Of a stretch of DNA of 64,000 nucleotides, positions 42,119-52,916 are shown in pieces (positions within the stretch are counted from its first letter, which is position 1; each line of letters begins with the position of its first letter). The DNA is taken from assembly GCA_034440615.1 (NCBI GenBank), contig JAOTOM010004957.1, forward strand, positions 569,581 to 633,580, in the 5' to 3' direction. A program made the position numbers and the translations under genes. Under the pieces are notes generated by a model. It ran no database searches, was not told the DNA's origin, and saw nothing but the letters and a program-made list of their open reading frames with translations. Origin of the DNA: Ashinkailepas kermadecensis. Taxonomy: Eukaryota; Arthropoda; Thecostraca; Neolepadidae.

Positions 42119-43432
42119 CGAGGGTCAACTGTTCATACCACACGCTCCGTCTTGTGTTGTTCCACAGCCAGGGTCAACTGTTCATACCACACGCTCCGTC
42201 TTGTGTTGTTCCACAGCTAGGGTCAACTGATCATACCACACGCTCCGTCTTGTGTTGTTCCACAGCGAGGGTCAACTGATCATACCACACGCTCCGTCTT
42301 GTGTTGTTCCACAGCTAGGGTCAACTGATCATACCACACGCTCCGTCTTGTGTTGTTCCACAGCGAGGGTCAACTGATCATACCACACGCTCCGTCTTGT
42401 GTTGTTCCACAGCGAGGGTCAACTGATCATACCACACGCTCCGTCTTGTGTTGTTCCACAGCTAGGGTCAACTGATCATACCACACGCTCCGTCTCGTGT
42501 TGTTCCACAGCTAGGGTCAACTGATCATACCACACGCTCCGTCTTGTGTTGTTCCACAGCGAGGGTCAACTGATCATACCACACGCTCCGTCTTGTGTTG
42601 TTCCACAGCCAGGGTCAACTGTTCATACCACACGCTCCGTCTCGTGTTGTTCCACAGCGAGGGTCCTTCATACCACACGCTCCGTCTTGTGTTGTTCCAC
42701 AGCTAGGGTCAACTGATCATACCACACGCTCCGTCTTGTGTTGTTCCACAGCGAGGGTCAACTGATCATACCACACGCTCCGTCTTGTGTTGTTCCACAG
42801 CCAGGGTCAACTGATCATACCACACGCTCCGTCTCGTGTTGTTCCACAGCTAGGGTCAACTGATCATACCACACGCTCCGTCTTGTGTTGTTCCACAGCC
42901 AGGGTCAACTGTTCATACCACACGCTCCGTCTTGTGTTGTTCCACAGCTAGGGTCAACTGTTCATACCACACGCTCCGTCTTGTGTTGTTCCACAGCGAG
43001 GGTCAACTGATCATACCACACGCTCCGTCTTGTGTTGTTCCACAGCGAGGGTCAACTGATCATACCACACCTCCTTTTGTGTTGTTCCACAGCAGGGTCA
43101 ACTGATCATACCACACGCTCCGTCTTGTGTTGTTCCCAGCCAGGGTCAACTGTTCATACCACACGCTCCGTCTTGTGTTGTTCCACAGCTAGGGTCAACT
43201 GATCATACCACACGCTCCGTCTTGTGTTGTTCCACAGCTAGGGTCAACTGATCATACCACACGCTCCGTCTTGTGTTGTTCCACAGCGAGGGTCAACTGA
43301 TCATACCACACGCTCCGTCTCGTGTTGTTCCACAGCGAGGGTCAACTGATCATACCACACGCTCCGTCTTGTGTTGTTCCACAGCTAGGGTCAACTGTTC
43401 ATATCACACGCTCCGTCTTGTGTTGTTCCACT
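42119..43432. repeat. 49-bp minisatellite, about 27 units
   Basis: Unit AGGGTCAACTGATCATACCA, CACGCTCCGTCTTGTGTTGT, TCCACAGCG. Variant sites: G/T/C after CACAGC, A/T in TGATC/TGTTC and T/C in CGTCTTG. One unit (about 42660) has lost AACTGT, and two neighbours near 43070-43140 have small deletions. Each unit contains a polypyrimidine-CACAG stretch that looks like a 3' splice site. Confidence 0.96.
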
Positions 43433-43696
43433 AAGTAGACATTAATTGCACGGCGCTAAGTCATCGTGACGCTTGACTTCCGGTGATCACGGAAATATTA
43501 ATTACAAACTCTTCCTCAACGTCCATCTCCGGATTTGGGAAGCTTCTCGTGTTTTGTTCCACGTTCAGCCGGGTAATCGCCCGCTTTTTTCAACACAGGT
43601 TTCGGACAAAGGATTGATTTAAAGGCATTTGCAAGGGCGCTGGACGAGCGGGGAAGGTGTCAAAGTGTGGCGTGGTCGAGGTTCCAGGCACATCAA

Positions 43697-43754
43697 TATG
43701 GGCGCTGTATGACCAACGCAGTTGATGCGCCCGTAAGCCCAAATAACCAACCAA
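43697..43754 (+). mobile_element. ~60-bp hairpin-only retroposon with target-site duplication
   Basis: ATAT, then GGGCGC...GCGCCC (43700-43732) enclosing CAAC-GCA-GTTG, then CCCAAATAACC and (AACC)n. Flanks are CCAGGCACATCA (43684-43695) and CCAGGAACATCA (43755-43766), 11 of 12 identical. It has the same 5' boundary as the copy at 40698. Confidence 0.78.
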
Positions 43755-43919
43755 CCAGGAACATCAGTCATAGGCGTATTGCTCTAAGTGTGTATGCAGT
43801 GATGCGCCTTCGAGTATGTATGCAGAGCTCAAGTGATTTTGGATGCGAAACCTTCCCTGATTTGAATGGCCGAAAGCAGAAACAATAGCCGTCACCCTTC
43901 TGCGGGTCGGAGCCCAGAA

Positions 43920-44371
43920 CAGTGATAAATTATTCGTGAAATATGGTGGAATGTGCCACTTTCAAAACACTGAATAGACGGCCCTTCCGAAAAATTATCG
44001 ACATCGTGCTTTTTGATGAGTGTTTATAAGGTTTTCGTGCTTGATTTCTAACAGTATTTCATTTAGAAGCATCCTGCTTATGCTCATCATTACGGAACAT
44101 GATGCGCGAACATCTCGTCGCAAAGTTCCGGGTGAGAGGATTGCCCATAATGACGTTGTAGGTCATACATTACCATTTTATACCATGTATTTGTATCGTT
44201 ATTGTAGCATAGCTCTAAATTAGCTATCTCATAACAACAGAAAAAGTTCGCGAATAAGTAAGCGATTGGATGACAACTGATTTTCGAACAAAAGATATTG
44301 TAATTAACATCGTGTACATGGCGAATTTGGACATCTCACACCTAACAAAACAAAACATTATTTTAGCACTG
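43920..44371 (+). repeat. Dispersed repeat element E, compact copy
   Basis: Begins CAGTGATAAATTATTCG and ends CATTATTTTAGCACTG. It matches 51545-52911 at both ends and in the middle (for example TGTATTTGTATCGTT, GACATC..CACACCTAAC). Where the other copy has a 34-bp array, this copy has one related segment (about 44010-44050). A 66-bp minisatellite starts right after it. Confidence 0.7.
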
Positions 44372-44375
44372 GCCC

Positions 44376-44850
44376 AGAACATTGGCCAGCCGCGATACCA
44401 CTGAGTTATGGGGGCACAGGCGGTAGCCGTCAGGTGTACCCGGAACATTAGCCAGCCGTCATACCACTGAGTTATGGGGACACAGGTGGTGGCCGTCGGG
44501 TGTACCCGGAACATTAGCCAGCCGTCATACCACTGAGTTATGGGGACACAGGTGGTGGCCGTCGGGTGTACTTGGAACATTGGCAGGCCGCGATATCACT
44601 GTGTTATGGGGACACAGGTGGTGGCCGTCGGGTGTACCCGGAACATTAGCCAGCCGTGATACCACCGAGTTATGGGGACACAGGTGGTGGCCGTCGGGTG
44701 TACTTGGAACATTGGCCGGCCGCGATATCACTGAGTTATGGGGACACAGGTGGTGGCCGTCGGGTGTACCTGGAACATTGGCCGGCCGCGATATCACTGA
44801 GTTATGGGGACACAGGTGGTGGCCGTCGGGTGTACCTGGAACATTGCGTG
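44376..44850. repeat. 66-bp minisatellite, about 7 units
   Basis: Unit GAACATTAGCCAGCCGTCAT, ACCACTGAGTTATGGGGACA, CAGGTGGTGGCCGTCGGGTG, TACCCG. It starts within a few bases of the end of repeat element E. Variant sites distinguish AGCC/GGCC and ACCCG/ACTTG/ACCTG units. Confidence 0.95.
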
Positions 44851-44936
44851 TAAAGAAAGCATACGACCTTCAATATACCAGGAGGTGCTGAGTTGACATT
44901 AAAAGTAACGTTAAGGATTATACTTTATTACTCAAC

Positions 44937-44960
44937 GTTTCGGCCAGGGGCCATCGTCAG
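44937..44960 (-). ncRNA. Hammerhead-ribozyme-like core beside the Penelope-like element
   Basis: Minus strand: CTGACGA (44960-44954), one base, then a GGCC-CCT-GGCC stem-loop (44952-44942), then GAAAC (44941-44937). This is the order CUGANGA, stem II, GAAA of a hammerhead, and Penelope-like elements are known to carry such motifs in their terminal repeats. I could not find a convincing stem I and cleavage site upstream, so it may be only a half-motif. Confidence 0.45.
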
Positions 44961-45232
44961 GAGTGATATAAAAATGTCAAGTTTTAACAATTGAAAAAAA
45001 GCACGCCAGCAAAAAAGCGTGCAAAAGACACGTGGAATGCGGGAAAGCCTCCTCAGTGGTGCAGACACTTAAAGAAACTCCAAACCTGAAACAAACTATG
45101 CCAAGATAGAATCCTCTGAGGAAGCCCGAGCCGATGGTCCATACACATATCGATACATACACTCACGCACATATATAGACATAGATCCAATATAACGCGT
45201 AATACATAAAATATAATTTGTGTTTATGTAAT

Positions 45233-46125
45233 TTAAGTGATATACCAAGACGTCGTTTGTGTGTTTAGTTGCGGCCGTAGATTACGTATGTGTAGAGATT
45301 CGAGGACCTTTAGATCAGCGTTGTCCCTGGCTGTTGCTAGAATTTCTACTTTGAAGTTTGTGTTAGTGTCGCTGTGTTCCATGTTATAATGTTTGTCGAT
45401 CATGTGTTCGCCTAAAGGTGTGTGTGCTCTCCGAAGTCTGGCATCTCCCAAGTGCTCATTGTACCTATCCCTGATACTACGTTTGGTTTCACCGACATAA
45501 AATATTCCAAGACAGCGGTTGCACGTTATTTTATAAACTACGTTTTTCGCGTGCATCTACCTTTGAGCCCGTTGATACAGGTGTGGCACGTTCTTCTATC
45601 AGCAGGGCATGACGGCATTTCTAGGGCTGAGCGGACCAGGTAAGATTTCAGCGTAGGTCCGCTAGTCCAGGCTACCCTAACATGGTTTAGATGAGACGAA
45701 CGGATGGCTGCGTTTACCTGTCGACATAGTTGGTCATCGACAAATGGAAGTCTCATGTAAACATAGTTGGGATTACTACCCGCTCGATGCCGACGTTGCC
45801 CACTTATCCTACTCCTGTTGTGAGGGTGAACAGCACGAGCGGCGGAGTGTACCCGATGTGCTGGGTATCCGTTTTCCAGGAAAAGAGTTGTCATCTTCGC
45901 AAGGCTCCGCTCGCATGAAATAGTATCGGAGGAGACTCGTGCTGCTCTCCTCATTTGGGATGTTAAAACGGCCTTTTTAGTGGCCATCGGGTGGGCCGAA
46001 TCATAGTGCAAGATGATGGGGGCTGCCATAGGTTTAAAGTACAGTTCGGTGGTGTAGCTCCCATCAGCCTGAACTACAAACAACGTATCAAGGAAAGGAA
46101 TCGAACTGCTATGACTATGCTATAA
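45233..46125 (-). pseudogene. Penelope-like ORF: RT C-terminus plus GIY-YIG endonuclease, frameshifted
   Basis: The first part (about 45538-46125) starts with SSSIPFLDTL and ELYFKP...ILHYDSAHP, the usual end of Penelope reverse transcriptases. It runs into a linker with a Cys motif (CHTCINGLKGRC). The second part (45233-45556, another frame) is the GIY-YIG nuclease: VVYKITCNRCLGIFYVGET, then RSIRDRYNEHL with the catalytic Arg and a downstream Glu-containing region (LKVLESLHIRNLRPQLNT) ending at TAA. A one-base shift near 45550 separates linker and nuclease. An in-frame stop lies just upstream of SSSIPFL. Non-functional. Confidence 0.85.
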
Positions 46126-48605
46126 GTGTTGCCGTGGAGCGCTGTCGAAGGTTGACCGCCAGCGGGAAGGCCGCCGCGCGCCTCTGTCTGAGCAAATAGT
46201 CAACAGCTTCACGAAGACTATTGGGATAATAATGGGTAAACTCAACACAAATACAACATCAAGGTAAAAGTAAAAAGAGAAAAGCAGTGTCCGAGTGAAC
46301 AAATTAGAACGCGAAGCGCTCAGACATTAGGTTATTACAGTACAAAACACACGGCGGCCAGGTTGTGCCGCGCCGCTCAGGTAAACCTTGGTGTCACATG
46401 TACGGGAGTAGACTCGCTCGGTCTTTGCCCCTCTCGTAATGCACCAGATTGCTCTCCATTCGGCCTCCTTCACCGTCGAGTGAGGGTCGCCGCTTGGTGG
46501 CGCTCATACTATCGAGTGCCAGCCGTCCTTCAGAAGCCACGCACTGTCTACAGGAAAACAGTGTGCCGATTCCGATGTTATACTGGTGTTTTTGGCGGAC
46601 GGCACACTGGACAGTGACCGGCCGAATGTGTTCTTATAGCCAGGATTGGTGGCAGATTACCGCTCGTCTGTAGACGCGGCGGGGTAGGGTGGGGGTGATG
46701 CACCCCTAAGGTTTTTTGTGGAAAGCGTCTGCTCAACGAAACCCAGTGAAATTCCTAGTACCCTCTGGGGCGTATTTTTCGCAGCTTGTGGTAAATTTTG
46801 TCTAATTAGGTCATGTCATGTCACGTGACTATAACGTCATAAAAGGTAATACCGACCAATTTTAACAAAATCACGGGTTATCGAATCTGGACATGACATT
46901 GTGACCTAAGGCGACACATTTTGTGCGGTTTAGGCTAATAGATGACTGGATTGATGTTCGGATATGCTATTCCATTTAATTCCATTCCATTGATATTCCA
47001 GTTCCCTGTACTATTTCAAGATCATTCAAGGGCATTGACCGAAATTGACCTCTGATGACCTTTTAGCTGACAGAATATCTGGGGATATGTTAAGTTCTGA
47101 TCCAATTTAGCATCACATTGCTTCCACCCTAGGGTGGGTGAAAACAATGGTTTTAACCAACATTCTATCAAGTTTTCAAATGCAGGGTTGGCTCTTCGCC
47201 TGATCTGACCCGCGACTTATGCTTTAAATGAAGATTGATATATGGCATTGCATCCGTAAAGCACGAACGAACACTCCGATAATGGCAGTATATCTGCTGC
47301 ATATGTATGCAAGATATGTGTTGCTGTTGCATCAGGAAGGCTCTGCGATCAAATTTGCATCAGGTTTGCATCATATCATTCCAAATGGCACGATTCAACT
47401 TTCCATGTGGCGAACGGAGATAATAGCTTTTGCGGGAGGATAATGTTCTGGATGTCAAAAATTCAGGATGATGCCGTTGTTCCAGCTCTGCACTGGAACG
47501 TATCATAATCCGGACGGAGCCTTCACAATACCATACTAAAAGAGCATAAGTAACCGTTGAAGCTGTTGGCGTTGGCTGGGGCATCAACTATACTCACGAA
47601 ACTTGTAAAAATTGGTCGACTGGAGAATGGGACAAGGAGCATGACCCTGGGATCTGTGTACCGCCTGGAGAACACCGCGAATAACTTGGAAGGAGGGGAA
47701 GTGTGTATGATTGAACAAGTATGATATATCCGGCTGGTCATAGCCTTTTTACTGACGCTGCATGACCAACGCAATAGATCCTCCTCCCCACTGGCCAAAT
47801 AACCAGCCAGCCAGGCCGCTTTTGCACGGTACTCTGGGAGCGTCCGGGCACATTCCGCACCGCCATCCGGTCCAGAGTCTCCTGCTCTACCCTGGTCGTT
47901 GTCTAATTGTTGTCGGCTCGTTTCGATGATTTGAATTATTTCAGGCCGGCGACAGATTAGCTTCAGAGGTTTACAAATTTGGTGGTTTAAGGTGTCGGCA
48001 GTTTTGAAACATCGAGCGTTTTTGAGAATCGGGATTCTGGAATGGATTCTGAATTAATCCATAGCAAGACTTTTTTCCGCTACGTTGGGTTTGGAGGCAT
48101 TCGATAATTAAAAAAGGTGATATTCAGTATCAATAATTCCAGCATTTTCAGATGTCGAAGTTTTTATGTAACCCCGTCGGCTCGCATGCCGATGGGAAGA
48201 TTTCCTAAAATTTTCCCGCCAATACATGCTAAGATGTTTATGAATTCGAGTGAGTGCCTTTCAATATAATTCAATTCGGATAACCGGATTTTTCCAACGT
48301 TTGATTAAGGTATTTTAGTTTGGCTAGTTCAGCCAATTTTCGAAGAAGTATTGCTCGTAGAATGTTCCGAAAATTCGTATGTAGGAGAAGCATAGCACAT
48401 GAAAGGAATATGCACATTTCATAGTGCTACATATATCGTAACGTCTGTGAAACTGGTATTTCTGGAGTGTGTTAGGTGTTTATGTATAGACGGCGTTGTG
48501 TGATAGTCGGTGGCGGATGGAGCAGAACATGCTGTCCGCCAGCGGAGCCGCCGTCATGGTGATGTGATGTTGTCGGTGGGCCGTGCCAATGCCAGCTGTC
48601 TGGTC
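46126..48605. other. No gene recognised
   Basis: Apart from the degenerate hairpin-module copy at 47754-47812, I see no feature. Short open frames at 46.4-46.7 and 47.2-47.8 kb lack domains or convincing splice sites. TGACCT-type motifs recur at about 46905 and 47040-47060. Confidence 0.45.
47754..47812 (+). repeat. Degenerate copy of the I-LINE 3' hairpin module
   Basis: GACGCTGCATGACCAACGCA, then a decayed right arm, then CCAAATAACCAGCCAGCC. It starts at the same base as the other short copies. The hairpin no longer pairs. Target duplication is uncertain (AGCCTTTTT before, GGCCGCTTTT after). Confidence 0.55.
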
Positions 48606-48655
48606 AGCCAACTACACAGCCAACTACACAGCCAACTGCACAGCCAACTGCACAG
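48606..48655. repeat. 15-bp repeat, 3-4 units
   Basis: CAGCCAACTACACAG and CAGCCAACTGCACAG alternate over 50 bp. Confidence 0.85.
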
Positions 48656-48762
48656 CCGCCCCGGGCGGCTGCTCAGTGTGGTGAAGGTCATGGGGCTGTC
48701 GACGTCGGCTGGCGGTCACGCCCCGGGCACGTGGCGAGCGACCACGTACACAGGGGCTGGCC

Positions 48763-49406
48763 CTACCCACCGCCAGACCAGTCCTAACGCCAGACCCGTC
48801 CCACCGCCAGACCCGTCCCACCGCCAGACCCGTCCTAACGCCAGACCCGTCCCACCGCCAGACCCGTCCTAACGCCAGACCCGTCCTACCGCCAGACCCG
48901 TCCCACCGCCAGACCCGTCCTGCCGCCAGACCCGTCCTGCCGCCAGACCCGTCCTGCCGCCAGACCCGTCCTGCCGCCAGACCCGTCCTGCCGCCAGACC
49001 CGTCCTGCCGCCAGACCCGTCCTGCCGCCAGACCCGTCCTACCGCCAGACCCGTCCTACCGCCAGACCCGTCCTACCGCCAGACCCGTCCTACCGCCAGA
49101 CCCATCCCACCGCCAGACCCGTCCTGCCGCCAGACCCGTCCTGCCGCCAGACCCGTCCTGCTGCCAGACCCGTCCTACCGCCAGACCCGTCCTGCCGCCA
49201 GACCCGTCCTACCGCCAGACCCGTCCTACCGCCAGACCCATCCTACCGCCAGACCCGTCCTGCCGCCAGACCCGTCCTGCCGCCAGACCCGTCCTGCCGC
49301 CAGACCCGTCCTGCCGCCAGACCCGTCCTGCCGCCAGACCCGTCCTACCGCCAGACCCGTCCTGCCGCCAGACCCGTCCTGCCGCCAGACCCGTACGACC
49401 GCCAGC
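48763..49406. repeat. 17-bp minisatellite, about 38 units
   Basis: Unit GCCAGACCCGTCCTGCC, with CCTACC, CCCACC and CTAACG variants. Left units are more varied, while central runs of identical TGCC units suggest recent local expansion. Confidence 0.96.
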
Positions 49407-50338
49407 GTCAATGAGCAGACTAGGCTGGGCTGTGGGCGTATACATATTGTAATCACGCTGGAAGTGGATGCGCAGGATTAGCGCAGGTGCCACTGCAGCA
49501 CTAGATATTTTAGTTTACATAGATGACAGTTTCTGTCTTCCATTGTATGCACTTGAAAGCGCAGTTATTTTCTTGCTACGACTTCGTACATTCGGTGAGC
49601 GATTTTACCCATGAACACAGGCACTTCCAATAGTATAAATATTGCATGATTTTGCTTTATGTCGTAAGCTCCTCACGATATTCTTCGTAGCCGCTAGTTC
49701 TTCGAGAAAAAAAAACTCATCTTAACCACCCACCTCCTGAGCAGAGAATTTCGTTTAATCATCTCTCGTTGGAACATATTCTGTTCCGTCTTGGGCAGAA
49801 TGATTGGCTACAGGCTTCGGTAGAATTATTGGCTCCCGGTTTGACAAACCTAGGTAGAAGTGTCAATTTCCGGACCACGTTTACCGCGATAATGCACACA
49901 CATTTTTAATCTCCAGCGCCGTGAGAGGTTTCCCGGAAAAGAATTGGCGTGTTTTAGTGCCGTGAACAAAATGCCTCCGTTCCTCTCAATATGGTGTTTG
50001 TAACTGTGGTAGCGCCGACTTATAGTAGCCATTATCGCCTCTCATATGTAAGTTCTGAACCTTTTTACCTTATGATTAAATACGCATTGGCATGCTGGCA
50101 TAAGGCACCAGACTAGCATGGGAGAGGCAACAAATTTATATGGCTGCAGGGATTGATGTTGTCATCAGTCCAGGATCACAAAGGGTGACACTCACCTGGT
50201 AATGGATCACATCAAGTTGAGGAGGCTGCAGTCGGAGTGATGACTGGGCTGGATCAGGAGTTTGAGAGAGGGAGAGGTGACGGAGATTGGGATCAGCTGC
50301 GTCTTGTGTGATGGCAGACGCGATGACGCAAGAGTACC
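49407..50338. other. No gene recognised
   Basis: Spacer between two minisatellites. No open frame of note and no repeat seen. Confidence 0.45.
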
Positions 50339-50799
50339 TGCTCCCGACACAGCCGGCCGGCTCCCGACACAGTCGGCCGGCTCCCGACACAGCCGGCCGG
50401 CTCCCGACACGGCCGGCCTGCTCCCGACACAGCCGGCCTGCTCCCGACACAGCCGGCCGGCTCCCGACACAGCCGGCCTGCTCCCGACAAAGCCGACCTG
50501 CTCCCGACACAGCCGACCTGCTCCCGACACAGCCGACCTGCTCCCGACACAGCCGGCCGGCTCCCGACACAGCCGGCCTGCTCCCGACACAGCCGACCTG
50601 CTCCCGACACAGCCGACCTGCTCCCGACACAGCCGACCTGCTCCCGACACAGCCGGCCGGCTCCCGACATAGCCGGCCTGCTCCCGACACAGCCGGCCTG
50701 CTCCCGACACAGCCGACCTGCTCCCGACACAGCCGGCCTGCTCCCGACACAGCCGGCCGGCTCCCGACACGGCCGGCCTGCTCCCGACACAGCCGGCCT
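50339..50799. repeat. 20-bp minisatellite, about 23 units
   Basis: Unit CTCCCGACACAGCCGGCCGG, alternating with units ending CCGGCCTG or CCGACCTG. Because 60 bp equals 20 codons, several frames on both strands stay open and give long repetitive ORFs that I do not regard as genes. Confidence 0.96.
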
Positions 50800-51544
50800 G
50801 CTCGGCCATTCGGGCGCGGCGGCCACAAAGCCATCACGCATCGAACCGAAACCCAGCATCAGAACGTATACCCTACTCTCACAGACATTTTCGCTGGGAG
50901 GACAGGCACACCGCCCGGTTAGAAAAACAAACAGGAGCACTGGCCGGCGAAGACCACCGTCTTGGCACAGCGGGCCGCCGCTTAACGTGCTCGCTGCTAT
51001 AACCGCCTCCGGCTGCTGGGATGGCCACTTGACAGCTGGCCAAGCAATGTCGGGGGAGGGGGAGGGGCACAAGGCCAAGCAATGTCGGGGGGAGGGGGAG
51101 AGAAGGAGCAGCAGGCGGCCGTGTTAAGCTATGTCGATACGCTGAACGCCCGGCTGAAGACGTGCTATAGCACTTAAATATATCGGGCTATAGATGATTG
51201 ATAGTGTTGATGCAACAATCTGAAGCCTAGCATGGCCTCTGATACCGTTACAAAAAAAAAACAATCTTCCCCGCCGGCGATTTGAACCGACTTTCTAGGA
51301 AGAAATTTAGAGCGGTGATCACGTTTGTGTCGCCCGGGGTTTGGGAGAGACGGAACAATCTTGATCACATCTGTGTGGCCCGGGGTTTGGGAAGGAATGA
51401 ACACTCACTGTGCTGCACCTCTATTCTACCTCAATGCTCTAGCCTGGCGAATTATTTTCGCGTGCTTCGGAGGCTCACCGATGGTTGCTATTACTGTTGG
51501 GCGTCAGGACGGCATCTGTTTGTGTCACCAGGGCGCCTGCAGCA
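50800..51544. other. No gene recognised
   Basis: Contains a short direct repeat AGGCCAAGCAATGTCGGGGG (about 51040-51095, two copies) and two copies of CGCCCGGGGTTTGGGA-like sequence (about 51332 and 51380). No coding evidence. Confidence 0.45.
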
Positions 51545-52911
51545 CAGTGACAAATTATTCGCGAAATAGGGTGGAATATACCACTTACTGAACCCTGAAT
51601 CGACATCCTTCCCAAAGACGTGACGACATCGTGCGTTTTGGTGCTTGTTTGTGAAGTCTTCATGTCTCGTTTTGGTGCTTGTTTGTGAAGTCTTCATGCC
51701 TCGTTTTGGTGCATGTTTGTGAAGTCTTCAGGCCTCGTTTTGGTGCTTGTTTGTGAAGTCTTCATGCCTCGTTTTGTGCTTGTTTGTGAAGTCTTCAGGC
51801 CTCGTTTTGGTGCTTGTTTGTGAAGTCTTCATGCCTCGTTTTGGTGCTTGTTTGTGAAGTCTTCAGGCCTCGTTTTGGTGCTTGTTTGTGAAGTCTTCAG
51901 GCCTCGTTTTGGTGCTTGTTTGTGAAGTCTTCAGGCCTGGTTTTGGTGCATGTTTGTGAAGTCTTCAGGCCTCGTTTTGGTGCTTGTTTGTGAAGTCTTC
52001 ATGCCTCGTTTTGGTGCATGTTTGTGAAGTCTTCAGGCCTCGTTTTGGTGCTTGTTTGTGAAGTCTTCATGCCTCGTTTTGGTGCTTGTTTGTGAAGTCT
52101 TCATGCCTCGTTTTGGTGCTTGTTTGTGAAATCTTCAGGCCTCGTTTTGGTGCTTGTTTGTGAAGTCTTCAGGCCTCGTTTTGGTGCTTGTTTGTGAAGT
52201 CTTCAGGCCTCGTTTTGGTGCATGTTTGTGAAGTCTTCAGGCCTCGTTTTGGTGCTTGTTTGTGAAGTCTTCATGCCTCGTTTTGGTGCATGTTTGTGAA
52301 GTCTTCAGGCCTCGTTTTGGTGCTTGTTTGTGAAGTCTTCATGCCTCGTTTTGGTGCTTGTTTGTGAAGTCTTCATGCCTCGTTTTGGTGCTTGTTTGTG
52401 AAGTCTTCAGGCCTCGTTTTGGTGCTTGTTTGTGAAGTCTTCAGGCCTCGTTTTGGTGCTTGTTTGTGAAGTCTTCAGGCCTCGTTTTGGTGCTTGTTTG
52501 TGAAGTCTTCAGGCCTCGTTTTGGTGCTTGTTTGTGAAGTCTTCATGCCTCGTTTCTAACTGTATCCCGTCTACAAGTATCATACTTTTGATCACTATAA
52601 CGGATCCGGGATAGTGATAACGAACATCCCATAGTGCAATTACAGGTGCCGGGATTAACTATGATGTGCTATGTTATACAATAACGGTTTATAGCATAGG
52701 TGTTTGTATCGTTTTTGCTGATATCGGTATCCCCAAATTAGGTCCCTTTCAAAACACGCAAAACGGGAACAGTCATGTGAACACAATTGTCTCAAAACTC
52801 GGTTTGTGGCGCATAGCAAGATTTTAAATACTATTATTTCCATGGCGATTTCGACATCCTGCTGTACTCGTTTCGACATCACACCTAACGATAAATCATT
52901 ATTTTAACACT
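51545..52911 (+). repeat. Dispersed repeat element E, copy expanded by an internal 34-bp array
   Basis: Starts CAGTGACAAATTATTCG and ends CATTATTTTAACACTG, matching 43920-44371. The shared body is interrupted by about 27 copies of a 34-bp unit (51640-52555), where the other copy has one related segment. An 81-bp minisatellite starts a few bases after its end. Confidence 0.7.
51640..52555. repeat. 34-bp minisatellite, about 27 units, inside repeat element E
   Basis: Unit TCGTTTTGGTGCTTGTTTGT followed by GAAGTCTTCATGCC. Variants are GCTTG/GCATG and CATGCC/CAGGCC. The two variants form mixed runs, and a longer block pattern (GCATG unit, AGGCC unit, ATGCC unit) seems to recur, suggesting multi-unit duplications. 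Confidence 0.95.
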
Positions 52912-52916
52912 GCTGC

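Larger units (their letters stand above)
44931..46125 (-). mobile_element. Penelope-like retroelement, 5' truncated fragment
   Basis: The minus-strand remnant holds the end of the reverse transcriptase domain, the linker and a GIY-YIG endonuclease, then a 3' region with a hammerhead-like core. The combination of reverse transcriptase and GIY-YIG nuclease is the hallmark of Penelope-like elements. Homology begins abruptly at about 46125, with the catalytic YxDD part missing. Confidence 0.85.

Noticed and set aside
45730..45918. Plus-strand frame across the Penelope-like region
   Set aside because: It is a shadow of the minus-strand element.
48763..49406. CRISPR array
   Set aside because: Repeats are directly adjacent with no unique spacers, and the sequence is from an animal genome.
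50136..51078. Long open frames (200-261 residues) on both strands around 50.3-50.8 kb
   Set aside because: They exist only because a 20-bp array leaves several frames open; flanks have no coding signal.
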